From Caballeronia ptereochthonis (lineage in GTDB: Bacteria > Pseudomonadota > Gammaproteobacteria > Burkholderiales > Burkholderiaceae), in assembly GCF_001545075.1 (NCBI RefSeq), contig NZ_FCOB02000020.1:98168-162167 (forward strand): DNA of 64,000 nt, read 5' to 3'. The translations under genes were made by a program, and so were the position numbers. The notes beneath the pieces were generated by a model. That model did no database searches, was not told the DNA's origin, and saw only the letters and a list, made by a program, of their open reading frames with translations. Positions 23,809-32,203 of this stretch are shown here, piece by piece; position 1 is the stretch's first letter; every line of letters starts with the position of its first letter.

Positions 23809-24603
23809 TTACTTCCCGTACATGTCGAAGTCGAAGTACTTCGCTTCGATCCTGCGGTATGTACCATCGCGCAGAATGTCCGCGATGGCGCCGTTCAGCG
23901 CATCGCGCAACTCGGGGTCCGACTTGCGCACGCCGGCGGCATCGCCGTCGCCCATGATCTTCGCGTCATACACGACATCGCCCGCGAACGCGAAGCCCTT
24001 GCCGCTCGGCGTCGTGAGAAAACCGAGCTTGCCCTGCACGGCGTCCATCAGCACGGCGTCGACGCGGCCTGCGACCAGATCCGAGTAGGCCTGGTCGTAG
24101 CTCGGATAGGCCACCGCCTCCACGCCTGACGGCGCCCACTTCTCGCGCACATAGGTCTCCTGCACCGTGCCTTGCTCGACTGCGACGCGCTTGCCCGCGA
24201 GCTTCGACGCTTCGGGCAGCAGGTGCGCGCTGTCCCGCGCGATCAGGCGCGTCTGGTTGCGGTAGAGGCGCTCGGTGAAGTCGATCTGTTCGCGGCGTTT
24301 CGCGGTCGCGGCCATCGACGACAGAATCACGTCGAACTTGCGCGCCTGGAGTCCGGGAATGAGGCCGTCGAAACTGCTTTGCACCCACACGCACTTCGCC
24401 TTGAGTTTCGCGCACAGCGCATTGCCCAGATCGATGTCGAAGCCCTGTACCGCGCCGTTCGTCGCGACCGATTCGAACGGCGGATAGGTCGGATCGACGC
24501 CGACGCGGATCGTGCTCCATTCCTTGGCCGAGGCCATCGTGGCCGCTACCATCAGGGTGAGTGCGGCGGCGGTCAACATCGTCCTTGCGCGTGGGGTCTT
24601 CAT
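23809..24603 (-). CDS. Amino-acid/opine ABC transporter substrate-binding protein, without adjacent permease
   Basis: The 264-residue precursor has a Sec signal (TMLTAAALTLMVAATMASA) followed by the family 3 pattern: IRVGVDPTYPPFESVATNGA, VQGFDIDLGNALCAKLKAKC, DFTERLYRNQTRLIARD and FDVILSSMAATAKRREQIDF. It resembles binding proteins for lysine/arginine/ornithine and for octopine/nopaline. It lies 46 bp downstream of the three-subunit oxidase genes in the same direction, so it likely delivers their substrate. No permease or ATPase is nearby, hence it must use a transporter encoded elsewhere. Members of this family can also act as sensors, but no sensor domain is attached here. Confidence 0.9.
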   Translation of the reverse strand: MKTPRARTMLTAAALTLMVAATMASAKEWSTIRVGVDPTYPPFESVATNGAVQGFDIDLGNALCAKLKAKCVWVQSSFDGLIPGLQARKFDVILSSMAATAKRREQIDFTERLYRNQTRLIARDSAHLLPEASKLAGKRVAVEQGTVQETYVREKWAPSGVEAVAYPSYDQAYSDLVAGRVDAVLMDAVQGKLGFLTTPSGKGFAFAGDVVYDAKIMGDGDAAGVRKSDPELRDALNGAIADILRDGTYRRIEAKYFDFDMYGK

Positions 24604-24649
24604 GTGGGCTCCGTAAGGGTGGTCGCGGTTCGTCTATGAGTGTCTCGGA

Positions 24650-26110
24650 TCAGCTCGGAAATTCGCCGCGCGTGAAGTCGTTATCGAGGGCGATGGACTC
24701 GGCGATCTCCTCGACCGTGACGGGCTTGATCGGCGCGCGAATGCGGTAGTAGCCGACTTCGCCGACCGTCCGGTTCTGCACTTGCGCGATCAACTCGCTC
24801 ACGGTCGTGCCGCACCATCGGCCCTGACACGGGCCCATGCCGCAGCGCGAGAACGCCTTCATCTGATTCGGCCCCTGACAGCCGAGCGAGGCGATCCGGC
24901 GAATCTCTCCCGCGCTGATTTCCTCGCAACGGCAGACCGTCACGTCGTCGGCGGGACGGCGCAACGCGGCGGGCGGTGTGTAGAGCGCGTCGAGCAGCGG
25001 GCGCACGGCGAGGTGCCGCTTCAGTGCACGAAGCGCGGGGCGGCTGCGTGCATCGCGCGAGGGGGCGTCGAGCACGCCGAGCTCGCGCGCGATATCGAGC
25101 GCCGCGAGCGAGCCCGCGTGCGCCGCGGCCTTCGCGCCGCCGATGCCCGCGCCGTCGCCCGCGATCCAGACGTGGTCGAGGCTGCTGCGGCCGCGCGCAT
25201 CGGTGCGAGGGCGCCAGCATGCCGACGACGCATCCCATTCGTGCGCGCAGCCAAGCGAGCGGGGCAGTTGCGTGGACGGGATCACGCCCTGATGCAGCAA
25301 CACGAGCGGCGTGTCGATTGATTGCGGCGCGCCGTGTCCATCGACGAAGCGCACGCGTTCGGCGCGGCCCTCGCCTTCAATCGAGAACGCGCTCGCGCCG
25401 CGATGAACGGCGATGCCGGCACGCTTCACCGCGCGCATCATGCGCACGCCCTTCAGCAGATAGTCGGCGCCTGCGAGCGCGGGCAACGCATGCGGCAGGG
25501 CGGCGCGCCAGGCGTCGGGCGGCGTCGTATCGATGATGGCGCGCACGCCGCGCCCCGAATTCAGCAATTGCGAGGCGAACAGCCACAGCAGCGGCCCGCA
25601 ACCCGCGAGCACGGCCTCGTTCGACGGCGCGAGTCCCGCCGATTTGAGCAGCGTCTGCGCCGCGCCGATGCCCATCACGCCCGGCAGCGTCCAGCCGGGC
25701 ACGGGCCACGGACGTTCCTGCGCGCCGGTCGCGACGAGCACCGCGCGCGCCGCTACCTCGAGCGTGCCGCCGCCCTGTTCGCCGTGCAGGCTGCGCGTGA
25801 GCATCGCAATGACCTGCCGGTTCTCGAACGCGATCTGCCATACGACGCAACGCGCCAGATGCTTGGCACCGCTGGCGGCGAAACGCCCGATCAGCGCGCG
25901 TCCCGCGAGATAGTCGTCGCCGAGCACGTGAGCGTCGGCGAGCGGCGATTGCGTGGCATTGCGATAGATCTGACCGCCGGGCGCTTCGCCTTCGTCCGCG
26001 ACGACGACCTCGAGACCGGCCGCACGCGCCTCGATGGCCGCGGACATGCCCGCCGGTCCGGCACCGACGATCAGCAGGTCGCACTTCAACCGCATCGCGT
26101 CGTGCGTCAT
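24650..26110 (-). CDS. Opine/hydroxyproline-oxidase-type FAD subunit with BFD 2Fe-2S domain
   Basis: The 486-residue protein starts at 26110, overlapping the 2Fe-2S gene by ATGA. It has an N-terminal FAD site (CDLLIVGAGPAGMSAAIEAR), a second nucleotide-binding part (EAVLAGCGPLLWLFASQLLN) and a C-terminal BFD-like cluster domain with CRCEE and GMGPCQGRWC cysteines. This layout is that of the alpha subunit of opine oxidases (OoxA/NoxA) and D-hydroxyproline dehydrogenase (HcnB). It should pass electrons between the amino-acid-oxidising subunit and the 2Fe-2S partner at the membrane. The longer frame reaching 26278 is antisense shadow. Confidence 0.88.
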   Translation of the reverse strand: MTHDAMRLKCDLLIVGAGPAGMSAAIEARAAGLEVVVADEGEAPGGQIYRNATQSPLADAHVLGDDYLAGRALIGRFAASGAKHLARCVVWQIAFENRQVIAMLTRSLHGEQGGGTLEVAARAVLVATGAQERPWPVPGWTLPGVMGIGAAQTLLKSAGLAPSNEAVLAGCGPLLWLFASQLLNSGRGVRAIIDTTPPDAWRAALPHALPALAGADYLLKGVRMMRAVKRAGIAVHRGASAFSIEGEGRAERVRFVDGHGAPQSIDTPLVLLHQGVIPSTQLPRSLGCAHEWDASSACWRPRTDARGRSSLDHVWIAGDGAGIGGAKAAAHAGSLAALDIARELGVLDAPSRDARSRPALRALKRHLAVRPLLDALYTPPAALRRPADDVTVCRCEEISAGEIRRIASLGCQGPNQMKAFSRCGMGPCQGRWCGTTVSELIAQVQNRTVGEVGYYRIRAPIKPVTVEEIAESIALDNDFTRGEFPS

Positions 26111-26409
26111 GCGAGCCTCGCCTTGCCCGCCATCACGCGTACGCGCATGCCGTCGCGCACGCGGGTCATGCACGCCTGCATGTTCGGCACGCCGTCGATT
26201 TCCACGAGACAGTCGAAGCACACGCCCATCATGCAGAACGGGCCACGCGGAACGCCGCTCACGGGCGTGGTCCGGCACGCGGGCGCACCGCCTTCGAGGA
26301 GGGCGGCCGCGACCGTGTAATGCGGCGGGACATGTCGGTGCGCGCCGTCGATGTCGATGCGGACCGCGCGCGTCGGCACGGCGGCGAGAGATTCAAAGAG
26401 CGTGGGCAT
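26107..26409 (-). CDS. Small 2Fe-2S ferredoxin subunit (HcnA-like)
   Basis: The 100-residue protein has the plant-type ferredoxin cluster pattern CMMGVCFDC followed by a fourth cysteine in MQACMTRV. The N-terminal half (IDIDGAHRHVPPHYTVAAAL) fits the small subunit of three-component amino-acid dehydrogenases. It transfers electrons within the complex made with the flavoproteins on either side. The start at 26409 overlaps the end of the upstream oxidase gene by 17 bases, and the stop overlaps the next start by ATGA, so all three subunits are translationally linked. Confidence 0.88.
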   Translation of the reverse strand: MPTLFESLAAVPTRAVRIDIDGAHRHVPPHYTVAAALLEGGAPACRTTPVSGVPRGPFCMMGVCFDCLVEIDGVPNMQACMTRVRDGMRVRVMAGKARLA

Positions 26410-27538
26410 CGGTCGAATTCGAAAATCGCGTGGCAACGAAGGGATAAAGAATCGCGGGCTGCGCGCCGCCCGCGATCCAGGGCGCGATGACGTCCGCATG
26501 CGCGGCGGCGAGCGTCACGCCGCTATGGCAGATCGCGAGGAACGCGCCCGGATGCGTACGCGATTCCTCGTAGACCGGCAGGCCGTCCGGCGTCATGATG
26601 CGTAGCGCACCCCACGCGCGCACGACGCGCGCATGCGCGAGCAGCGGAAATGCGGTGCGCGCGCGCCGGGCGATGTCGGCCATGACGGCGCGCGTCTGGC
26701 CGTCGTCGAAGCCGACCGGCTCGGCCGAATCGCCGAGCAACACCGAACCTTCGGGCGTCTGGCGCACGACCAGCGTCGGATAGTCGAGAAACGGCGCGAG
26801 CCGCTCGGTCACCATGATCTGGCCGCGCAGGGGCGTGACGGGCGCGTGCATGCCGACCATCGGCGCGAGCCGCGCGTTGTCGAGACCGGCCGCGAGCACC
26901 ACGCGCCCGGCGTCGAGCGTGCCGTTTGCCGCGTCGATCTCGAAGCCGTCCGAGCGTGGGCGGATGTCGCGCACCTCGTTGCGAGGCAGATACGTGCCGC
27001 CGCGACGCTGGAACGCCTGTTGCATTGCGCGCAGCGTGTAGAGCGGGCTTGCGTGGCCGTCGTGCGGCGAATACAGCGCGCCCGCCAGCCTGTCCGATGC
27101 GGCGGGGACGCGTGCCTTCAGCGCCTTGAGATCGAGCACGTCGTAGGCAAGCGACGAATCCTGCGCGCGGATCGATTCGAGCAGTTGCTGCCCGGCCTCG
27201 AGCTGCTCGACGGTCTCGCAGAGCTCAATGCCGCCCGGCCGCTCGAAGCCGGCATCGACCCCGGTCTCGCGCTGCAATTGCGCGGCGAACGCGCTCCAGC
27301 GCTCCGACGATTCCCGCGACCACTGCGCATACGGCAGACAGCGTCCGCCCTTGCCTTGCACCCAGACGAGCCCGAAATTGCCACGCGCGGCGCGATGCGC
27401 CGAGTCCGCGCCGTCGCATACGGCGACGCGCTTGCCCGCGCGCGCGAGGCCATAGGCGATCGCCATGCCGACGAGCCCTCCGCCCGCGACGACGATATCG
27501 AAGCGGCGAGCCATGTTATGGGATTGCCTGTCATGCAT
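26393..27538 (-). CDS. FAD-dependent oxidase of the D-amino-acid oxidase fold (OoxB/HcnC-like)
   Basis: The protein has ~381 residues from the ATG at 27538, which has an AGGA ribosome site. A second ATG at 27514, directly before the FAD motif, is an alternative. The Rossmann motif is IVVAGGGLVGMAIAYGLARA. The DAO-fold C-terminus shows WGALRIMTPDGLPVYEES and LAICHSGVTLAAAHADVIAP. With the 2Fe-2S and FAD/BFD subunits downstream it forms a heterotrimer resembling octopine/nopaline oxidase or D-hydroxyproline dehydrogenase, which oxidise a C-N bond of a secondary amine. The divergent LysR gene is OccR-like, so an opine- or imino-acid-type substrate is the best guess. Confidence 0.87.
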   Translation of the reverse strand: MHDRQSHNMARRFDIVVAGGGLVGMAIAYGLARAGKRVAVCDGADSAHRAARGNFGLVWVQGKGGRCLPYAQWSRESSERWSAFAAQLQRETGVDAGFERPGGIELCETVEQLEAGQQLLESIRAQDSSLAYDVLDLKALKARVPAASDRLAGALYSPHDGHASPLYTLRAMQQAFQRRGGTYLPRNEVRDIRPRSDGFEIDAANGTLDAGRVVLAAGLDNARLAPMVGMHAPVTPLRGQIMVTERLAPFLDYPTLVVRQTPEGSVLLGDSAEPVGFDDGQTRAVMADIARRARTAFPLLAHARVVRAWGALRIMTPDGLPVYEESRTHPGAFLAICHSGVTLAAAHADVIAPWIAGGAQPAILYPFVATRFSNSTDAHAL

Positions 27539-27627
27539 GAAATGCGTTTCCTGCCTGTTTTTACGAATCACGGATGAAACTGTGTGCGCGGCAAAATTCT
27601 CCGTCAAATGCCGATTCATCGGTCACC

Positions 27628-27633
27628 TATAAT
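27628..27633 (+). promoter_or_regulatory. Perfect -10 box eight bases before the LysR start codon
   Basis: TATAAT ends only eight bases before the ATG at 27642. Transcription would then begin about one to three bases before the start codon, which would make the LysR message leaderless or nearly so. No Shine-Dalgarno sequence is present in the short gap. The -35 region (CAAATG at 27605-27610) is poor, as expected if an activator helps. Confidence 0.45.
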
Positions 27634-27641
27634 CCAGTGTT

Positions 27642-28553
27642 ATGGATACGTCCGAACTCAAGATTCGCCAGATCGAGGCCTTTCGCGCGGTGATGCTGCG
27701 CCATACGGTGACGCGTGCCGCCGAGTCGCTGCACATTTCGCAGCCGGCCGTGAGCCGCCTCATCGCCGATCTGGAGAGCCGCGTCGGCTTCGTGCTGTTC
27801 GACCGGCTTCAAGGCCGGCTTGCCCCGACCGCGGAGGCTCGCGTGCTGTTCGAGGAAGTGGAGCGCGCGTTCGTCGGGCTGGACCGCATTGCGCAGGCGG
27901 CGCAGCAGATTCGCGCGATGCGGCGCGGCTCGCTGCGCGTGGCCGGATCGCCCGCTGTCGCACTCGACCTGCTGCCGGCGGTGATCGCGCGCTTCGTCGA
28001 GCGTCATGCGGGCATCGACGTCAATCTGCTTGCGCACAGCGCCACGACGGTGGTGGAGAAAGTAGCATCCGGCCAATGCGATGTCGGACTGATCGCGGAG
28101 CCGATCCCGCATCCGGCCGTGAAGAGCGAGCGGCTGGCGAACGCGGTCATGCGCTGCATCGTGCCGCGTGGGCATCGTCTTGCGCGCAAGGCATCGTTGC
28201 GTCCTGCGGATTTGCGCGGCGAGCGCTTCATCTCGTTTCCGCAGAGCTTCGATGCGCGTAGCGCCATCGATCGCGTATTCGTGGAAGCGGGCGTGACGCG
28301 CGATCTCATGGTCGAGGCGCAGCTGTCTCAGGCCATCGTGGCGCTGGTCGCGAACGGCGCGGGCGTCGCGCTGATCGATCCGGTAACCGCCGCCTATGCG
28401 CGGCAGCGCGTGGCGGTGAAGGCCTTCGCGCCGGCCGTGCCCGATCATTTTTATATCGTGACCAATGCATCGCAGCCGAGGTCCGCGGTGGCCGAGACGT
28501 TCTGCGACGACGTGCGTGAGGCATTCGCGCGTGTGACGGGCATCAACGCGTGA
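27642..28553 (+). CDS. LysR-family regulator (OccR/NocR-like) of the opine-oxidase-type cluster
   Basis: The 303-residue protein starts LKIRQIEAFRAVMLRHTVTR with helix-turn-helix AAESLHISQPAVSRLIADLE (residues ~26-45), matching the octopine/nopaline and diaminopimelate-responsive LysR subgroup. The effector domain shows LRVAGSPAVALDLLPAVIAR and ALVANGAGVALIDPVTAAYA. It is divergent from the three-subunit oxidase genes with a 103-bp gap and is the likely activator of that operon, with the oxidase substrate as co-inducer. Its start seems leaderless (see the -10 box at 27628). Confidence 0.9.
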   Translation: MDTSELKIRQIEAFRAVMLRHTVTRAAESLHISQPAVSRLIADLESRVGFVLFDRLQGRLAPTAEARVLFEEVERAFVGLDRIAQAAQQIRAMRRGSLRVAGSPAVALDLLPAVIARFVERHAGIDVNLLAHSATTVVEKVASGQCDVGLIAEPIPHPAVKSERLANAVMRCIVPRGHRLARKASLRPADLRGERFISFPQSFDARSAIDRVFVEAGVTRDLMVEAQLSQAIVALVANGAGVALIDPVTAAYARQRVAVKAFAPAVPDHFYIVTNASQPRSAVAETFCDDVREAFARVTGINA

Positions 28554-28946
28554 GCGGCACTTTGGCTCCGCGGGATGGTGGTTTTCCGGGCATTGCCGTG
28601 GTGCCGTTGTGCGCCCGTGCAATGTCTGCACTTGCGCGCAAAAACTACCACTTTTGAGGGCGAACCCTCACGCAATCCCGGGATCGAGCGGTGCGCCACT
28701 TGCAGCGGAACACGGATTTCCGGCGCTCGGGGAACTCTGTTTCAAACCGATGACCCAATCGGACCAGGGGTCGATACGAGGCTCCCGCGACGGCCAATCC
28801 GACGCGGACCGGGATCTGGCGTGCCGTTCTGGTATGCGACGTGTGAGCCAGCTACGAATCGAATGATCTCGACCCGATCTTCACTCTGATCGCAGGAGCG
28901 TTTCGTGCAAGGACGCTCCTCCCGATGGACCCATTCGGAGACAGAG
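28554..28946. other. Intergenic region with a small perfect hairpin
   Basis: About 390 bp without a convincing gene. A hairpin TGAGGG-CGAA-CCCTCA lies at 28655-28670 (on the minus strand it has a TTCG loop). It is next to an A/T-richer stretch with no T-run in terminator position. Near the right end an AGGAG precedes a possible GTG start (28905) of the FkbM gene. Confidence 0.45.
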
Positions 28947-29765
28947 ATGCACGACTTTACGCGTGACTTCATCAAGTACACCGTCAAGGATATGGTGCCG
29001 CCGGCCATCCTGAGATTGCTGCGCCCTGACGATGCGACTTCCGACGCCTGGGGGACCGTCAGATATGGTCTGCACGGGTTACGCCTTCCCGGAGGCAGGC
29101 GCTTCATATATCGGCCTTCGCAGGAGGACCGACGGGTGTGCCGGGACATTTTCTTTCGACGATCCTACGCGACGGATCATCTCAGCCGGTCGCAGGAGAT
29201 CGTCGACTTCTACCAGTCGAGCCCCGATCCGATCATCGTCGATGCCGGGGCCAACATCGGCGCTGCCGCAGTTTGGTTTGCACTAACGTATCCCAAGGCA
29301 AAAGTCCTCGCCATCGAGCCCGACGTATCGAACTACGAAGTACTCAGTCGTAATTCGACTTCGTTCCCTTCCATCGTGCCTTTGAACGCGGCGATTGCGG
29401 CGAACAGTGGAACGCTGCATCTGACCGATCCAGGAGCGGGCGCCTGGGGATATCGCACAGCGGAGCAACCGACCGAGCGCTCCTGCGCCGTCGAGGCGAT
29501 GACGCTGGAGCAGGTGATAGCGAAATCGAGCGGAACGCCGTTCATTCTGAAAATCGACATCGAAGGTGCGGAGTCCGATCTCTTTTCGCGCCACTCCGAG
29601 GAATTGAACAGGTTTCCATTGGTGATCATCGAGCTGCATGACTGGATGCTCCCGCGGGAATCGAACAGTCGCAACTTCTTGAAATGGCATATTGAAATGA
29701 AGCGGGACTTCGTGCATTTCGGCGAGAGCGTATTTTCCATTTCCAATACGTCTTTGCCGCCGTGA
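28947..29765 (+). CDS. FkbM-family methyltransferase
   Basis: The 272-residue protein has a SAM-binding core, PIIVDAGANIGAAAVWFALT then KVLAIEPDVSNYEVLSRN, and the late FkbM motif FILKIDIEGAESDLFSRHSE. It transfers a methyl group from S-adenosylmethionine, in related proteins to a hydroxyl of a natural product or sugar. The ATG at 28947 has GGAG at good spacing; an in-frame GTG at 28905 with AGGAG is an alternative adding 14 residues. It is monocistronic, with no glycosyltransferase or synthase nearby, so the acceptor is unknown. Its codon use is less biased than that of surrounding operons, which hints at transfer. Confidence 0.85.
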   Translation: MHDFTRDFIKYTVKDMVPPAILRLLRPDDATSDAWGTVRYGLHGLRLPGGRRFIYRPSQEDRRVCRDIFFRRSYATDHLSRSQEIVDFYQSSPDPIIVDAGANIGAAAVWFALTYPKAKVLAIEPDVSNYEVLSRNSTSFPSIVPLNAAIAANSGTLHLTDPGAGAWGYRTAEQPTERSCAVEAMTLEQVIAKSSGTPFILKIDIEGAESDLFSRHSEELNRFPLVIIELHDWMLPRESNSRNFLKWHIEMKRDFVHFGESVFSISNTSLPP

Positions 29766-29798
29766 CAGGGGCCGTCGCGGCGTTGTCCGGCTTTCCGC

Positions 29799-30968
29799 TC
29801 AGGTCGGCGCCTCGATCTCCCGCACATCGACGTCCGGGGATGTCATGACACGGTTGCGTCCCATTGCCTTCGCCATATAGAGCGCCGCGTCCGCCCGCGC
29901 CATGACGCCCTCCAGCGTATCGCCCGGCGCGATGAGGGCGACGCCCGCGCTTAGCGTGCAGCGCACCCCGGCGCCGGGTGATCGCTCAACAGCGAGTCTC
30001 AGCCCGTTTGTCAACGTCTCTGCGTCGGACTTTCCTGTGTCGACGAACACGATTCCGAACTCTTCGCCACCGAGGCGCCCGAACAGATCGCTCGGCCGCA
30101 ACTGGCCGGACACAACCGACGCGAAGTGAGTCAGCGTGCGATCGCCAACGGCGTGACCAAAGCCGTCGTTGATGGCTTTGAAGTTGTCGATGTCGAGAAT
30201 CGCGATAGATAACGGCGCGCCTGTTGCGAGCGCCCGGGAATGCAAGGCGTTTGCCTTTGTCATGAACGCGCGCCGCATGAGTACGCCCGTCAGCTCGTCG
30301 ATAGTCGCGAGCGTTTCCATCCTGCGGACGAGCTGATCGTGAGCCAGCATTGCCATGCCTATCGACATGCACGGCAATGTAACGATCGCGAGGCCGAGAA
30401 ACAGAACGCTCCACGGCAAAGGTTGCAGATACGTGACCGGCGACGCGACGCCCAGACCGACCGCGACAGCGCGCGCGACGTGGACCAGTGCGCCGAGATA
30501 AGCAGCGGCGGCGACGAATCGATATCCGTACAGCGCACCGTCACGCGGCGCGTGTCGCAGCGCCAGCGTACCCACAGCGATCCGTCCATAGGCCATGACG
30601 GCGGATACGAGAACGACTCTCGCTTCAATGTTCGGCGACACGCAGGTAACATACACCAGTGCAACGAGGACGATGACGAATGCCGCCGACTCGACGCGCC
30701 GCACGGGGCGCATGCCGAAGAACTGACGCGTGCCCTGTACGAGCAGCGCCACGGCCACGAATGTGACGAGCGAAGCTCCAACAGTCGCAATGGGATTGAG
30801 CGGATCGCCGACGAGCAACATGTACAACGACACCGCGGCCAGTAGCGCGTAGGCCGCGCACCAGCGGTCTATGCCTGGCACTGCGGTTCGACGCAACGAG
30901 CCCAGGATTGCCACGCTCATCAGGCAAGATACGATCAAGATCCCGAATAGAGCGAGAGGGCTGAGCAT
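29799..30968 (-). CDS. Membrane-anchored GGDEF diguanylate cyclase
   Basis: The 389-residue protein begins with about six to seven hydrophobic segments (from LFGILIVSCLMSVAILGSL to VLFLGLAIVTLPCMSIGMAM, residues ~5-200). A GGDEF domain follows: DELTGVLMRRAFM, DIDNFKAINDGFGHAVGDRT and the active-site GGEEF in GRLGGEEFGIVF. An RPSD motif five residues before GGEEF is the RxxD inhibitory site, so product feedback by cyclic di-GMP is expected. The enzyme makes cyclic di-GMP from two GTP, and its membrane part probably senses an unknown signal. No EAL or response-regulator domain is present. It converges with the FkbM gene. Confidence 0.92.
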   Translation of the reverse strand: MLSPLALFGILIVSCLMSVAILGSLRRTAVPGIDRWCAAYALLAAVSLYMLLVGDPLNPIATVGASLVTFVAVALLVQGTRQFFGMRPVRRVESAAFVIVLVALVYVTCVSPNIEARVVLVSAVMAYGRIAVGTLALRHAPRDGALYGYRFVAAAAYLGALVHVARAVAVGLGVASPVTYLQPLPWSVLFLGLAIVTLPCMSIGMAMLAHDQLVRRMETLATIDELTGVLMRRAFMTKANALHSRALATGAPLSIAILDIDNFKAINDGFGHAVGDRTLTHFASVVSGQLRPSDLFGRLGGEEFGIVFVDTGKSDAETLTNGLRLAVERSPGAGVRCTLSAGVALIAPGDTLEGVMARADAALYMAKAMGRNRVMTSPDVDVREIEAPT

Positions 30969-31426
30969 GAGGTCGGTCGGACGGAATGGAGTGGGAAAAC
31001 CGAATTAACGCGACGTGATCAAAAAATGAAGGCAAAACGAAATGGACGTGAAGCCACGTGTCGCTTTGGCGGAAAGATCGTATCGTAGCGCAGATATGCG
31101 TTAGGCCAATCCAATTGCAACGCAAGCGCGCCTGAATGTGACTGGACGGAGCCTTTTCCCCATCGAGACGAGCGGGCTGTTGATTGAAAGCGCAGTCACT
31201 GCAATGGCTCGTTTGAGCCAGTTCCTGCGCGATACCGGAGAGTGGTACCGGCGTTATTGCGTGCTAGGATGTCCTGTCGGAGGGGTGCCGATCGGCTTAC
31301 GTTCGCTCGCTTTCCCGTGTGCGTAGCCCGTTTGCAGTGCACATCCATCCGACGATCAGCGAGCTGCTCCCGACGCTGCTCGACGGTCTTGCGCCTGTGA
31401 AGTGAAAGTTGACGTGAGGTCGAGCC
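30969..31426. other. Intergenic region between diguanylate cyclase and cupin genes
   Basis: About 460 bp with no convincing gene. The 62-codon frame at 31138-31326 has no ribosome site and no family resemblance. The left part is A/T-richer and likely carries the diguanylate cyclase promoter. Confidence 0.4.
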
Positions 31427-31759
31427 ATGCTCCTTCAAACGGGTAACCTTTTCAGCTTCGAAGCGAAGCGCGGCGGCGAAGAGCGGATCGACATGCTCAT
31501 CACGGGGCAGCGCCTGAACGTGGAGCGGATCGTGTCGATGGGACACGCGAGTCCCGAAGGGTTCTGGTACGACGACTCGCGCGCCGAATGGGTTGTGCTG
31601 CTGTCGGGCGCGGCCGTGCTCGAGTTCGAAGAGGACTCGACGCTGCACGACATGCGCCCGGGCGACTACGTGCTGATCGAGCCGCATTGCCGGCATCGCG
31701 TCGCGTCGACGCTTGCCGAAGAACAAACCGTCTGGCTTGCGATCTATTACGAACGCTGA
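31427..31759 (+). CDS. Small single-domain cupin protein
   Basis: The 110-residue protein shows the two cupin motifs in short form: EWVVLLSGAAVLEFEEDST followed by LHDMRPGDYVLIEPHCRHRV. Histidines in PHCRHRV and the glutamates before them could bind a metal, although the usual first-motif HxH is replaced by EW. A GAGGT ribosome site precedes the ATG. Such stand-alone cupins include enzymes, sugar-binding proteins and proteins of unknown role; phosphoribosylaminoimidazole-type or mannose-isomerase-type functions are not supported. It stands alone. Confidence 0.8.
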   Translation: MLLQTGNLFSFEAKRGGEERIDMLITGQRLNVERIVSMGHASPEGFWYDDSRAEWVVLLSGAAVLEFEEDSTLHDMRPGDYVLIEPHCRHRVASTLAEEQTVWLAIYYER

Positions 31760-31963
31760 ATCGGGCGCCGATTCATATGCCGCCTTGACCATCGTCGACA
31801 GGGGCCGCCTGATCGTGGTTCAATCGCACGGCGCATAGTGGTATGGCCGCTCGGGCAAATATTTCCCGGGCGATTCGCGCCGCGCGGCGACCACGAGGGT
31901 CGCCCGCTGCGATGGTAGCTCCATCGAATGAAGCAGACGCGCCTCACCCAACTCGACTCGCGC

Positions 31964-32203
31964 TCAAAGGAGGCGGGGGTCCTGCGCCGGGCGTTCCGGC
32001 GACGTCGGCAACGGCACCGGGATGTGAAGGTCCTTCAAGAGCGCGGCGCCGGGCCACGACATCGGCATGGACGGCGGCATCCCGGGAATGGTGTTCTCGC
32101 TGCCCGGTTTGGTCACTTGCAAGATGCCGCCGCGCATGGCGGACGTCGCGTCGCGATGGAGTGTGTCGACGCGGGGCAGATCGATGATCATCAGAGTAGT
32201 CAT
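31964..32203 (-). CDS. Small protein with double-glycine leader-like N-terminus
   Basis: The 79-residue frame starts at an ATG with a strong CAGGAG ribosome site. The N-terminal ~26 residues (MTTLMIIDLPRVDTLHRDAT, then SAMRGG) have a hydrophobic-acidic pattern ending in a Gly-Gly pair, like leader peptides of bacteriocin-type precursors. The C-terminal part is rich in proline and methionine (PGMPPSMPMSWPG). I recall small Burkholderia proteins with a similar leader pattern, but no function is established. No peptidase-containing ABC exporter is visible nearby. It could be a secreted peptide or an ordinary small cytoplasmic protein. Confidence 0.55.
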   Translation of the reverse strand: MTTLMIIDLPRVDTLHRDATSAMRGGILQVTKPGSENTIPGMPPSMPMSWPGAALLKDLHIPVPLPTSPERPAQDPRLL

